DNA of 64,000 bases from an uncultured Collinsella sp. (lineage in GTDB: Bacteria; Actinomycetota; Coriobacteriia; Coriobacteriales; Coriobacteriaceae), in assembly GCA_900541045.1 (NCBI GenBank), contig UQID01000003.1:59691-123690 (forward strand). The letters are read 5' to 3'. Position numbers and translations under genes: made by a program. Under the pieces are notes generated by a model. The model was not told the DNA's origin and searched no databases. It was given only the letters and a program-made list of their open reading frames with translations. The first letter of the stretch is position 1. Each line of letters opens with the position of its first letter. Below are positions 9,267 through 18,565 of this stretch, in pieces.

Positions 9267-9733
9267 CTAGGGTTTCTCCCATCGTTTCTCACGGAGGCCT
9301 CAGCCATCGCCTGGGCGATTCCCGCCGGCACGGCCTCCTGCTCAAACTTCCTCGCCTTCCTTGCTGCCTTTTCGCGGCGTTTCTGCTCGCGCACCTCTGC
9401 CTTCGTCTTCTTCGGAACGGCCACCTCGAAAGTCGGGACAGCGAGCGTGAGCTGATCGGGCTCCGTCCTGTCCTTCAGCATGAGCGGCAGCCATTTCTCC
9501 GATTTCAGGCCGTGGTGCGAATGGAGGCCGATGACGCCGATGGCAACGCACACCGGGATCGCCATGTAGGTGACAATATCGAGGCTCCAGCCCCATGCGT
9601 AGACGCCGTATATTCCGACGGTCACGACGGCAACGGCGGCAAGTGCCGCTATGGCCGAGCGCTTGGAAAAACGACCAAAGATGTTTCTCGCGACATAGTT
9701 GTTGATATCGTCGCGCACGAATGTCTCTGCCAT
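9263..9733 (-). CDS. PrgI/VirB3-like membrane protein
   Basis: The start at 9733 (MAETFVRDD) is chosen because GGAAAGG lies 8 bases upstream; a longer frame to 9775 would overlap the preceding gene. The 156-residue product has two adjacent membrane segments at about residues 25 to 70, then a soluble, highly charged C-terminal tail (KKTKAEVREQKRREKAARKARK). Size, topology and position directly before virB4 match PrgI-family proteins, the Gram-positive VirB3 counterparts. It overlaps virB4 by 4 bases. Confidence 0.75.
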   Translation of the reverse strand: MAETFVRDDINNYVARNIFGRFSKRSAIAALAAVAVVTVGIYGVYAWGWSLDIVTYMAIPVCVAIGVIGLHSHHGLKSEKWLPLMLKDRTEPDQLTLAVPTFEVAVPKKTKAEVREQKRREKAARKARKFEQEAVPAGIAQAMAEASVRNDGRNPR

Positions 9734-9746
9734 TTCACTACCTTTC

Positions 9747-11336
9747 CTAGACGAGGCCGAACAGACTGTTGGCAACGACCTTTGACTTGTTCACGATTTC
9801 AGTAATGCAAAGGACGGAGCACATCGACGGGATGAGCGCGGCCGCGGCGCCCCCGAAACCATTCAGGGTGCTTGTATCAGACGTGATAGGGGCTATGAGT
9901 TCGGTTGCGACCGTATTGATAAGTGGGATCATGCCAATCGCGATGACAATCATCACCGCCTGGAAACAGACCGCGGCGAAACGCTTGAGATAGCCGACGC
10001 CCATGGGTCTTGATTTGTCGTCAGCAAAGAACGCTAGGCAAAGGGGGCTTGCGGCGGCCCTTAAATATATTTCGCCGACACGCACGAAGATTGTTGTCAG
10101 CACGGTGAATAGGCAGGCGACGCAGGCGACAAGGGAAACGATGGCAAGGATGAGAAGAATAAACGAGGTACCGGCCTGTGCGTAAGTCAGGGCGTCGAAT
10201 GAGCTGGTTACCTGTTCCTTTATTCCAATGGAGTTGGTCGTGTCGATTCCCATGGATGCAAGCGTGTTGTTTACGACCCCGACAAGGTGTTGGGCGAGAA
10301 CGTATACGGCCGCACAGATGTCCATCGCATGGACGATGAGGGTGTAGCTCACTGCGAACATCATGACGACGAATGCGAGGCTTGCCATGATGTCGACGCC
10401 TGCCATCTTGCGACGGACATCCAGCTGGTGCATGAGGGCGACACCGAACGTCAGGCCGAGAAACGCCATGGCATAGGGCTGGAAAGCGCCTTTCGAAAGC
10501 TTCGACGCCATAGTGTAGAACTGGCCGAAAGGACCATTGGTAAAGTCGGATGTGAATGCAGTGCTCGCCGTAGAGGACACTAGCGAAATGCACCATTCGG
10601 CAAGGCTCGTGGCGCTTTCCGCAAGCCCACGGCAGAAAGTCCATGCCAGGTTTTCGGCAGCATATTTAAAGAACTTAAAATCTAGGGCAAAATCCGGGGT
10701 CTTCTTGCTGATAAGTTGGTTGTCCAGATCCTCTGGATCTTTTGACTCAGAACCCTGCGATTCATGCGGCTTATGGTTGTCGTTGGGACTTGTGCTCGTC
10801 GAAGCAGACGCGCCCTTTTCCCAACCATCAGGAGCCCAGGACGGTTCGAAGTTTTTCTTAAGGTCATCGCCCTGCAGGCTACCGTTATACTTCTTCATTT
10901 TGCTGTGGGATTTATCGACAACTTTGCCGTTTTTATCGTAGTAGACAGGACCCTCGACGGTACTTCCGTCTTTGGTGGTCGTTATGGTGTAGCCAATCTT
11001 GTAGGCCTTAATGCCGCCATGCTCGAAGGAAACATACTTGTCCTTATCGATGTCACTCCACCTGATTGTAATTTGCGTGCGCTCGGGGTTCATGTTGTCA
11101 ACACCAAGGTTGACATTCCACTGACCCTTTTGAGCGGCATAGGCAATCGTCGCAATGGCGCATGCCACAACGAGCATCAAGACGCTGACGGTAGCAAAAC
11201 GCAAGACACGATCGCCAAACGAAGTCGGCCTTTCATCGTATTCAAATTCGTCATACGGGTCTGTTGGCCCGGGCGACGCAGCACCACCGATAGGGGAGCC
11301 GGCCGCGAAGGCGAGCAGCCTCTCTCGGATCTCCAT
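9747..11336 (-). CDS. VirB6/TrbL-like polytopic channel protein
   Basis: The start at 11336 overlaps the stop of the upstream small gene as TAATG, so the product has 529 residues. One membrane segment near residue 55 is followed by an extracellular domain of about 190 residues with a Ser/Asp/Glu-rich end. The C-terminal half has at least five membrane segments, as in VirB6/TrbL proteins that line the inner-membrane channel. Its place between the VirB2-like and VirB3-like genes is the usual one. A longer frame to 11423 starts inside the previous gene and lacks a ribosome site. Confidence 0.85.
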   Translation of the reverse strand: MEIRERLLAFAAGSPIGGAASPGPTDPYDEFEYDERPTSFGDRVLRFATVSVLMLVVACAIATIAYAAQKGQWNVNLGVDNMNPERTQITIRWSDIDKDKYVSFEHGGIKAYKIGYTITTTKDGSTVEGPVYYDKNGKVVDKSHSKMKKYNGSLQGDDLKKNFEPSWAPDGWEKGASASTSTSPNDNHKPHESQGSESKDPEDLDNQLISKKTPDFALDFKFFKYAAENLAWTFCRGLAESATSLAEWCISLVSSTASTAFTSDFTNGPFGQFYTMASKLSKGAFQPYAMAFLGLTFGVALMHQLDVRRKMAGVDIMASLAFVVMMFAVSYTLIVHAMDICAAVYVLAQHLVGVVNNTLASMGIDTTNSIGIKEQVTSSFDALTYAQAGTSFILLILAIVSLVACVACLFTVLTTIFVRVGEIYLRAAASPLCLAFFADDKSRPMGVGYLKRFAAVCFQAVMIVIAIGMIPLINTVATELIAPITSDTSTLNGFGGAAAALIPSMCSVLCITEIVNKSKVVANSLFGLV

Positions 11337-11554
11337 TATCCTAGGATGCCGTTGAACAGCTGGGAGATGATATGGGAGAAGCCGCAGCCGGCGATAAAGA
11401 CGCCAGCGAGAACCTGCCACCACTCGGTACCGTGGCCGGGGCGCCCCTTAGTCTTCTCCTCGAGCAGATTGTAGACACCCCACAAGGCAAACAGAGAGCC
11501 GCCAGCGATCATGACGTTCTCGAATTTGGTAACGAGATCAGCAAGCTGTTCCAT
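11336..11554 (-). CDS. Maff2-family VirB2-like small membrane protein
   Basis: This 72-residue protein starts after AAGGAAA. Membrane segment 1 (VMIAGGSLFALWGVYNLL) is followed by a charged loop (EEKTKGRPGHG) and membrane segment 2 (VLAGVFIAGCGFSHII). The pattern, with a WGV-NLLE motif and a loop before an AG-rich helix, is typical of Maff2 proteins of Gram-positive conjugative elements, thought to act like the VirB2 pilin. Its stop overlaps the VirB6-like start. Confidence 0.75.
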   Translation of the reverse strand: MEQLADLVTKFENVMIAGGSLFALWGVYNLLEEKTKGRPGHGTEWWQVLAGVFIAGCGFSHIISQLFNGILG

Positions 11555-11601
11555 TGAAGATTTCCTTCCCTTAAGGATAGTTGATACCTATTCACGCGCC
11601 C

Positions 11602-13572
11602 TTAGGCGTCGATGACGATGGTTTTGGGGCTGGTGCGGTCTATGAGCACGACACCCTCCGGTGTTGGCACCTCAGATTTCTCTGCGTGCCGCCTCGCGCG
11701 CGCCCACTCAAGCATGTCGGTCTTGCCGGCACTGAGATATTCCTTGCGCCTGGGGTGAATCTCGGGATCGGCCTTGAAGTCGCGAAACCACATGCCCTGC
11801 TTGTAATGGGTCACGCACTCGTCAGGGGACAGACCGTCCTCTTCGTTGAAGCTGTAGAGCTCCTCGGGGCTCATGAGCGGAACCTTGACGTATCTCGTGC
11901 TCTCCTGGATGGACTTGCCGCTCGCAGAGTTCGAGACAGAGTAGTCCGTGAACTTCTTCGTGGTGTTGCCCATCTCGCGCGATATCTGCTCACAGTCGGA
12001 AAAGAGGGAGGAACCCATGTACATAAAAATGGCCGAGTTTGCTCGGATGGATTCCGACTGCTTGCCATATCTTGCCTCGAGTTGCTTGCCGTCCTGCACG
12101 ATTGCGCAGAGGTTGATCCAGAACTTACGGCTTTCGGCGAAAAGCTTCTCAAGGTCGGGGATCTTGCCTATCTGGGCGAGCTCGTCGAGATAGCAATAGA
12201 GGGGAATCTCAAGATGGCCGATTCCATTCGTTGACCCGATATCCTTTGAGATATCGAACAACTGGTTCAGGGCCATCGCGGCGACGAAGTCATAGGGGCC
12301 GCCGCCGGACTTGATGCAGAATAAGATGGCGCGCTTGCGCTTGTCGATAGACTGGAGGTCGAGCTCGTCACGACCCAGCATCTTTCGAATCGCGGGGTTG
12401 TTGAGCCTTTGCAGACGAGCGGCACACGAGGACACGACCGCCGCCATCTGCTCGGGAGCGCCGGCGTTGGCCTTGAATGTGCGGTAGTTGGTGAGGACCG
12501 AGTTCTCGGGGAGTGACTCGTCATCCAGTGCGTCCTCTCCGTAGGTATCGATGATGTACTGCGCGAACCCATCGAAGCCGTCGCGCTCCCGGGTGCCCTC
12601 GAAAACGAGGTCGAGCTTGTTGATGCCCTCGGCGCCGTCGGCCTTGGCCATCGCGAGGTAGTCGATGATGCCGGGAAGGGTGCAGTCGACGGTATTGCCG
12701 TTGGCCTTGAACCAGAAGACGAACATACCGCAAACGCAGGTGTAGAAGTTCTTCTCCATATCGATGAAGAACTGCTGGTCCCCGTGCGTGTCCTCGCCCT
12801 TGGTGTTCGAGATGAACATATTGACCAGGGAGTTGATGGACGTGACGTCGCGGCAGTTGATAAGCGGGTTGTAGGGGGTTGAGGCCAGGATATGCTCCTC
12901 GTCGCGCAGGTCGATGACCTGCACGTCATAGCCGTTCTTCTCCAAAAAGGCGGCAGATGCACGGAACAGCTCGCCCGAGGGGTCGGTAAAGACCATGTTG
13001 CCGTTCATCTGCATGATCTGATTGGTCACGAAACGGTAGGACTTGCCGGCGCCCGATCCGGCCATGATGAACATGTTTCGGTTTGGCACCTGGCTCTCGC
13101 GCCTGATCGGGTCCTTCTTGTCGTTGACGATGGATGTGCCGGCAACCTTGCTGTTGAGCGAGAGGATGATATTGTCGTCCTCGACCGTCTCGCACCATTC
13201 GGGAACCGGCCATTCGGCCGTCGCCTTGTTGTGCGAGTACAGCAGACGCTCCTGGGCGGTCGAGAAACGCTGGGATCCATATTGCTTTGCAGGCGAGATG
13301 TCCTCTCCGGGCGCCTCATGCTTAAGGAGAACGGCAAGGGCGATTGCGAGGGCAGCGGCGACTGAGGCCAGCAATGGGACCCCGCCGAAATAGATGCCGA
13401 GGGGCCGGCGGGATGCCGCCCACGCGACGAACGCCACGACGTCATCGGACGTCTCGATACCGCTTGTTCCGAGCATGACCTTCTGGACCGTGAGGTTCAC
13501 GATCCAGAAGGCGGCAGATCCCAGCACGGCGGCTCCGACGACCTTCGTTATGTCTATCCTTGGCAGCTTCAT
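11602..13572 (-). CDS. VirD4/TraG type IV coupling protein
   Basis: The 656-residue product has two N-terminal membrane segments (about 10 to 30 and 60 to 83), Walker A at 172-178 (GSGAGKS), FTDPSGELF just after it, and Walker B-like YCYLDELAQIG in the C-terminal half, followed by QDGKQLEARYG. This is the hexameric ATPase that brings the relaxase-DNA complex to the transfer channel. It follows the PcfB-like gene by 3 bases, the usual pairing in Gram-positive ICEs. A 47-base gap separates it from the Maff2 gene. Confidence 0.95.
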   Translation of the reverse strand: MKLPRIDITKVVGAAVLGSAAFWIVNLTVQKVMLGTSGIETSDDVVAFVAWAASRRPLGIYFGGVPLLASVAAALAIALAVLLKHEAPGEDISPAKQYGSQRFSTAQERLLYSHNKATAEWPVPEWCETVEDDNIILSLNSKVAGTSIVNDKKDPIRRESQVPNRNMFIMAGSGAGKSYRFVTNQIMQMNGNMVFTDPSGELFRASAAFLEKNGYDVQVIDLRDEEHILASTPYNPLINCRDVTSINSLVNMFISNTKGEDTHGDQQFFIDMEKNFYTCVCGMFVFWFKANGNTVDCTLPGIIDYLAMAKADGAEGINKLDLVFEGTRERDGFDGFAQYIIDTYGEDALDDESLPENSVLTNYRTFKANAGAPEQMAAVVSSCAARLQRLNNPAIRKMLGRDELDLQSIDKRKRAILFCIKSGGGPYDFVAAMALNQLFDISKDIGSTNGIGHLEIPLYCYLDELAQIGKIPDLEKLFAESRKFWINLCAIVQDGKQLEARYGKQSESIRANSAIFMYMGSSLFSDCEQISREMGNTTKKFTDYSVSNSASGKSIQESTRYVKVPLMSPEELYSFNEEDGLSPDECVTHYKQGMWFRDFKADPEIHPRRKEYLSAGKTDMLEWARARRHAEKSEVPTPEGVVLIDRTSPKTIVIDA

Positions 13573-13575
13573 CGG

Positions 13576-14640
13576 CTACCTCTTGACCCGCTTGTTGAGG
13601 GTTCGGGAGTGCGTGGCCGGACGATTTTGGTTGCCGATTTGGTGACGGTTGGCCTTGCGGTCGGCAGCGTCGCGCATGTTGACGGCGCGGATGACCTCGT
13701 GCGAACCCATCTGCTTGGTTCGTCCCTGGCGCTGCTGGAGTCTGACCGACCCCTCGAAGGCCTCACGGTCCTTCAGCGTCTCGATTTGGGTATGGCATCG
13801 GACGATGGCATCGGCACGGTCCTCACGAAGCACTCCCTTGTCATCGCCCTCGCAGATTTGGTTCCCGATTTTTGCCGTGTGTCCGTGGGGATCGGTAATC
13901 CTGAAGGCTCCGGCCGTGGAAACGGCGGCAGTGTATACGACGCCGTCCCACCCGGTGAATTTACGCTTGTACATGCCGTCGTTCTGGTCGAGCTTCCAAG
14001 ACTCCCCCAGGTATTCGATATTCTCCGGTGCGGGCGGGAGCCCTACCGGGGGCAGGCCTACAGCGGGTAGCCCGATTGCCGGAAGGGCGGGGTACTCTTT
14101 TGGCTGGGAAGACGACTGGATATCGTTTGGATTGGCGGGCATCTGGACGCCGCTCTCGACCGGACCCCTCATCGCGTTGTCCACATCGGCATTCGAGATC
14201 AGTTTCCTCTCGATTGCCGTCTCAATACAGGCGGCGAGCGCCTCCTGGTCCTTCATCTTGTATTCGATTGCGAAATAGCCAGTCGCCGGGTCCTCGAAGA
14301 CAGCGAACCCGATGCGGTGCTTTCGGCAGATGTCGGAAAGGAGCGACAGGTCGCTTCGGTCGAGCGCACCTTCCTTGCCGAGGTTGACGAGTTTTATGAC
14401 GTCGTTGCGGTCGCGCCTTAGCGTGTGCTCTGTAACGAGGCCGTAACGGCCGAGTCCATTCACATGGCTGATCGCGTGGTTCGCACCGCGACCGGCAACC
14501 CTGCCGGCACCCCCGGCAACCTTGCCGGTGCCGCGCGCCAGCGCTCTCATCGTGATGATGAGGACTTCGCGTGCCGGGGGCAGGACAGCCTGGCCGAGCA
14601 TCAGCAGAACACGCATGGCCTCTTCATTCTCTCCGGGCAT
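13576..14640 (-). CDS. PcfB/DUF3801-like conjugation protein
   Basis: The start at 14640 is chosen for GGAAGGAGG 8 bases upstream; the frame to 14745 would run into a perfect hairpin. In the 354-residue product, residues about 40 to 140 resemble the DUF3801 domain of PcfB (LGKEGALDRSDLSLLSDIC, IGFAVFEDPATGYFAIEYK), which binds the coupling protein. A Pro/Leu-rich repeat (GLPAVGLPPVGLPP) at about 185 to 205 links it to a small C-terminal domain and a basic tail. Its place before virD4 supports the call. Confidence 0.7.
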   Translation of the reverse strand: MPGENEEAMRVLLMLGQAVLPPAREVLIITMRALARGTGKVAGGAGRVAGRGANHAISHVNGLGRYGLVTEHTLRRDRNDVIKLVNLGKEGALDRSDLSLLSDICRKHRIGFAVFEDPATGYFAIEYKMKDQEALAACIETAIERKLISNADVDNAMRGPVESGVQMPANPNDIQSSSQPKEYPALPAIGLPAVGLPPVGLPPAPENIEYLGESWKLDQNDGMYKRKFTGWDGVVYTAAVSTAGAFRITDPHGHTAKIGNQICEGDDKGVLREDRADAIVRCHTQIETLKDREAFEGSVRLQQRQGRTKQMGSHEVIRAVNMRDAADRKANRHQIGNQNRPATHSRTLNKRVKR

Positions 14641-14665
14641 TACTGTTACCTCCTTCCGGCGACGT

Positions 14666-14700
14666 GTAGTTGGGGCCGCACATAAAGCGGCCCCAACTAC
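14666..14700. repeat. Perfect 14-bp inverted repeat before the PcfB-like gene
   Basis: Arms GTAGTTGGGGCCGC (14666-14679) and its exact complement (14687-14700) enclose a 7-base loop. On the minus strand the hairpin ends just before the ribosome site of the PcfB-like gene and has no T-run, so it may tune expression or protect mRNA. On the plus strand a short TTTT follows at 14703. Confidence 0.7.
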
Positions 14701-14764
14701 AGTTTTCGCCATATAGGCCACCCGTGCCGAGAGGTTTGGTGCCACAGGGTGACAATTTCTTTAA

Positions 14765-15373
14765 TTAGCTATGCCTGCGCGCCCCGGGTCGTTTGACATG
14801 CACGCCCGGTTGCTTCAGGCCCTCGGTAACTGCAGTCGTGTGCTGATATAGACGCCTTGTAGCCAAGACATCGGCAAGTGCGGTATGCGGAGCGCCCTCG
14901 AAGCTGTATCCCATGGCATCTGCCGCAGAGGTGAGCCTCCATCTTGAATGGGACTCTGAGAATGGGCCGTATACGCGCCCGAATTCCTCCATCGCATCGA
15001 CAATTTCCGCTGTCTGCGGAATGATGACGCCTTCATGCTCGAGGAATCCAAGGTCGAAGCCGACATTCCATCCGACGATCTTCTCCGCGCGGTCGAATAG
15101 CGACTGGACGGCCTCGAGATAATTCTTAAAAGGCTTATGGTTCGCCACCGAGTCGGGTGAGATGTGGTTCACGCGCTCTGCGGCAGGCCACTCGGTCTTA
15201 TGCTGCGGCTTGACACGCAGATGGACCGACGAGGGCGAATCCTGACCCTCAATATCGAGAACCATTGCCAGGGTCAAGATTTCATCGCCGTCATAAGGGT
15301 CGAGCCCCGTCGTCTCGGTGTCAATCGTCATGCACACGATGGGAGAGTCGAAAGGTACCAGCGTGATGCTCAA
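14765..15373 (-). CDS. DEDDh 3'-5' exonuclease (DnaQ-like)
   Basis: The 202-residue protein carries all three exonuclease motifs: TIDTETTG (ExoI, residues about 16 to 23), NVGFDLGFL (ExoII) and HTALADVLAT (ExoIII with the DEDDh histidine). It resembles the epsilon subunit of DNA polymerase III and related single-domain exonucleases that trim 3' ends. No helicase or polymerase domain is attached. It sits 11 bases downstream of the 293-residue gene, in the same unit. Confidence 0.88.
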   Translation of the reverse strand: MSITLVPFDSPIVCMTIDTETTGLDPYDGDEILTLAMVLDIEGQDSPSSVHLRVKPQHKTEWPAAERVNHISPDSVANHKPFKNYLEAVQSLFDRAEKIVGWNVGFDLGFLEHEGVIIPQTAEIVDAMEEFGRVYGPFSESHSRWRLTSAADAMGYSFEGAPHTALADVLATRRLYQHTTAVTEGLKQPGVHVKRPGARRHS

Positions 15374-15384
15374 CTTGCCGCCCC

Positions 15385-16266
15385 CTATGCCTGTCCGTAA
15401 TGGAAATAGGCAGTACGATTGGAGGCCGTGGTATGAAGGGCGCCCTCGGTACCGCCTCCCAGCTTCCTGCTGATCTGCGCGATGAGGTTTTTCGTGCCGG
15501 GCATCTCATGAGCTCGCTCGGTCTTGATATCGCTCTTTTGGACATAGCCCTCGTCGACAGACTCGTCCCACTCGTCCTGGGTCGCCTCGGTGTAGAAGAC
15601 CGGCGCCTCGGGGTCGTTTTCGATAGCCTGGGAGGCAAGCGTATCGATGTGGCCGGTATTCCCCCTCACTGCAGCGTGGACAACGTCGTCGGTAAGCGCG
15701 CCGCCATTCGCGATGTACTCATAGAGGCTCTGGTCGGCCGGGTCGGGAATCACGCGCCCGAATTGCTCGTCCGTGACATAGCCCTCGTCGCCGATCCTGA
15801 ACTGGCCATAGGGCCCCGCCGGCCATGACATCGCGATACGTGAGAGCTCCGTGTCCGCCATGACATAGAATTTCATGACGGCGAGCTTCTCATCTCGCGA
15901 GATATAGTCCTGGACGGCAATAGACGCCTTCGGGTTGATGTGGGTTCGATCCGAAGGCGAGAGTTCAAGGCCGCGCTCGATCTCATATTCGGCCTGGGCG
16001 GTGGAGGCCGTAAAAAGGGCCCGTGCGAGCAGCCAGGACTTCTGACCCGCATACGTGTCGGGGACGATGCCGTCAAGAGCGACCTCGGCCACGGCCGAGA
16101 GAAGGTTCGGCTCTGCCATGATCGCACCGAGCGTGGCGACAGCCGGCCACTTAAGGTATCCCTCGCATTGCTGCGGGTCCATGATCATTTCGCGCGCGGC
16201 ATCGAAAACGCGGTCGAGGTCGAGCAGGCCCAGCCCGGCCGCACCCGCTCTATCCAGTTTGTCCAT
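15385..16266 (-). CDS. hypothetical ICE protein, 293 residues
   Basis: I do not recognise a family. The protein is acidic and soluble, with no membrane segment. The first 130 residues are helical and Ala-rich; the middle has a basic-aromatic patch (WPAGPYGQFRIGDEGYV); the end is rich in Lys, Thr and Gly. A GGGAG ribosome site precedes the start. The palindrome GAACAACTGTTC lies 71 bases upstream, so the gene and the exonuclease after it probably form one regulated unit. Confidence 0.7.
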   Translation of the reverse strand: MDKLDRAGAAGLGLLDLDRVFDAAREMIMDPQQCEGYLKWPAVATLGAIMAEPNLLSAVAEVALDGIVPDTYAGQKSWLLARALFTASTAQAEYEIERGLELSPSDRTHINPKASIAVQDYISRDEKLAVMKFYVMADTELSRIAMSWPAGPYGQFRIGDEGYVTDEQFGRVIPDPADQSLYEYIANGGALTDDVVHAAVRGNTGHIDTLASQAIENDPEAPVFYTEATQDEWDESVDEGYVQKSDIKTERAHEMPGTKNLIAQISRKLGGGTEGALHTTASNRTAYFHYGQA

Positions 16267-16336
16267 ACGGCTCTCCCTTCGGTCATAGTTCCGTTGGTTG
16301 TATCGTCCGCCCTTGGGCTTGTCGATGAGAGCCGTT

Positions 16337-16348
16337 GAACAACTGTTC
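16337..16348. promoter_or_regulatory. Palindromic operator candidate GAAC-AACT-GTTC
   Basis: Identical over 13 bases (TGAACAACTGTTC) to the site at 18345 and one base different in the spacer from that at 2884. It lies between the end of the ComM-like gene and the start of the 293-residue gene, upstream of the latter. Confidence 0.55.
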
Positions 16349-16363
16349 CTAGATTTTGGTTAG

Positions 16364-18277
16364 TTAATGTTTAAGTGATCGAGCGTGGGGGAGGGTCACG
16401 TCGCGCTCCATCGACACGACTCCATCGGGCGATGCCGTGCTTTTGGTCGCAAGTCGAAGCGAGTCAATGATCTTATTCGTGCTGGGACTGCAATCGACTC
16501 TGTGGGGGGCCACGCTCAGCTCTTCATACTGATCAAGGATCGCGTCCACCTTCCGCGACTCGTCGAAGGTCTGGCCGCGGTAGAGCTTAAAGTCGTGTCC
16601 GCCGATGCTGACGAGGCCGTCGGACATAAGAGCAATGTCTTTCGCTTCAATCGCCGGCACAATGGCGAAATTTACGCCTGCGGCGATGGCAATATCCTTG
16701 TATTCATTGGGAATGACCATCTCGCGAAATTCGGCCAAATCTCTCATCGAAAGAAATGCATTAAGGTCAACTTCAACGGCGTCATATCCACCCCGTCCGG
16801 CGCCATCTATAACAGAGCCGAATATCTCCGAGTCCATGAGAATGCCAGGCAGCGGATCCACACTTGACCTCTGCATGTAAACAGTGCGATCTCCTTGGGC
16901 GGGGGCGTCGAGGTTAACGGTCACGTCGGACCAAAGTTCACCAAACGAGTCGGAACCATCGGTCACATCGAAGGCTTGGATGCAGAGTGTATCGTTCTCC
17001 TCGTAGAACTGCTTCACGAGCTCAACGGTCTTCGGCTCGCCGTCAACCGAATAATTGACCTTGATGCCGCCCTTGGTGGTTGCATCTACATAGAGGCTGC
17101 TGTCCTCGATGCGCTTTTTGAGGTTCTCCCTATAGGCGACCAACGATCCCGGGAGCGCCTGAATTTGAGATAGGCCTTTTTCCAATTGGTCAATATCGAC
17201 AACGACCGGCTGCTCGATTTTAGGGAACGGACCCAGCTTAAACGCTTTCATCGCATAGTCGCTTCGGTCTTCCCTAGCCGTCATAACGAGGGCGGCGTCG
17301 CTTGGAAACAGAGTAGTACCGTCAACCCTAACGATCCTGACGGTATCTCGCCTTGTCGCCGATGCCACAGACTGAAGAACATGCGACGAAGCCTGGTCGA
17401 TATTTCCGAAAACGATGGCACCGCCGCTTGCGGCAGAGATTACACCCGGCCTAATTGGGCGCCCGCCGCCGATAATACCTGCGATGCTCGCTGTCCCGAT
17501 ATCAGAGATTACGGCAACGTTACCCTTCGCACCGACACCGGCAAGGTCCCTCATGAGCGTCGCCTCATCGCTTTCGCCGACGCGGAAGAACGCGCGAAGT
17601 GCCTCCCCCGCACGCTCCGGGCTATCCGTCTCAATTAGGATGGGAATGCGCGTCGCAAGGGCTTCGGCCACAGTAGAGACTGCAGCGGGCGGGTAAACCG
17701 GACTCAATTGATCTGGTTCAGCCGGCATAGACCTTCCGAGAAGATTCTCAGGATTTCCCAATGAATCTGATGAAATCGAGTCCAAGACCTGAAGGCTCGG
17801 ATGAGCTGGCCTCAATCCGCGGGGAGTTGCCGCGGAGACGACTCCCTGGAGATTCAACTCATGGCAGAGATTCTCGACTGCAATGGTGCCCCGACACGAC
17901 GTCACGTTACCGCCGAAGTCCAGCGATCCGAATAACAGCTTATCCTTGATATACGTAGGATCGAGCCGCCCCGAGGCGCTCAGGATTCCAAGTGCGATGG
18001 GCAGCGCGAGAGAGCCTGCATCTCGGATTCGACCCGAGAAGGCCCTGCTATAGGCGGGTGAGGGCATGACCTCGATAGAACCGCTTTCTCGTGGCAAGGT
18101 GTATCCCCGCGCCTTGAGTGCGCACCTGACAATGCCCCGCAACTCAACGGCGGCGTTGTCCTGAATGCCTAGAATGTTCATACCGGGAATTCCCGGTTTG
18201 AATTCAATCGCGATGTCAATGGGTACCGCCGAGGCGCCCTCCACAATGGCGCCATGGACAACTGTACGATTGCTCAT
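16364..18277 (-). CDS. ComM/YifB-like protein with degenerate AAA+ motifs
   Basis: The start at 18277 is chosen for GGAG 7 bases upstream. The 637-residue product begins with a ChlI-like domain as in ComM (KPGIPGMNILGIQDNAAVELR, then LALPIALGILSASG). Residues about 260 to 330 align with the ComM Mg-chelatase-type AAA+ module (IIGGGRPIRPGVISAASGG, then VLQSV and a TLFPSDAALVMTA segment). The Walker A position reads IETDSPERAGEA, with no GK[ST], and the Walker B position reads IVFGNID instead of LFLDE. The last 280 or so residues are not of a family I know. ComM helps extend recombination during transformation; this copy probably cannot hydrolyse ATP and may act as a partner or inhibitor. That role is inference. 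Confidence 0.7.
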   Translation of the reverse strand: MSNRTVVHGAIVEGASAVPIDIAIEFKPGIPGMNILGIQDNAAVELRGIVRCALKARGYTLPRESGSIEVMPSPAYSRAFSGRIRDAGSLALPIALGILSASGRLDPTYIKDKLLFGSLDFGGNVTSCRGTIAVENLCHELNLQGVVSAATPRGLRPAHPSLQVLDSISSDSLGNPENLLGRSMPAEPDQLSPVYPPAAVSTVAEALATRIPILIETDSPERAGEALRAFFRVGESDEATLMRDLAGVGAKGNVAVISDIGTASIAGIIGGGRPIRPGVISAASGGAIVFGNIDQASSHVLQSVASATRRDTVRIVRVDGTTLFPSDAALVMTAREDRSDYAMKAFKLGPFPKIEQPVVVDIDQLEKGLSQIQALPGSLVAYRENLKKRIEDSSLYVDATTKGGIKVNYSVDGEPKTVELVKQFYEENDTLCIQAFDVTDGSDSFGELWSDVTVNLDAPAQGDRTVYMQRSSVDPLPGILMDSEIFGSVIDGAGRGGYDAVEVDLNAFLSMRDLAEFREMVIPNEYKDIAIAAGVNFAIVPAIEAKDIALMSDGLVSIGGHDFKLYRGQTFDESRKVDAILDQYEELSVAPHRVDCSPSTNKIIDSLRLATKSTASPDGVVSMERDVTLPHARSLKH

Positions 18278-18344
18278 AACTTGCTCCATTCCTCAATGGT
18301 CCTGAGGTAAGTTTGATGGTGGACCGCACGAGCATGGCCTCAAT

Positions 18345-18382
18345 GAACAACTGTTCAACCGGTTCAGATGTGATTTTGTCAA
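18345..18382 (-). promoter_or_regulatory. Promoter with palindromic operator before the ComM-like gene
   Basis: On the minus strand a TTGACA -35 element (18382-18377) is followed, at the place of the -10 element, by the palindrome GAACAGTTGTTC (18356-18345). A protein bound there would block RNA polymerase directly. The palindrome is one of three alike in the element. Confidence 0.5.
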
Positions 18383-18565
18383 TACAGTACAGGGCTTTCC
18401 GATAGCAAGATGGGCTAGATAAGTGATCAAATCGGCAAACAGAGAAACGGGCCGTAATAAAAATAGATTGTTTGCACCGAATAAAACTATCGTTAGCCAA
18501 ATTTGGAATCCGCTTTTATCCACACTTTTCGTTATATTTCTGCATTTAGTTTCGGTTTTAAAAAT

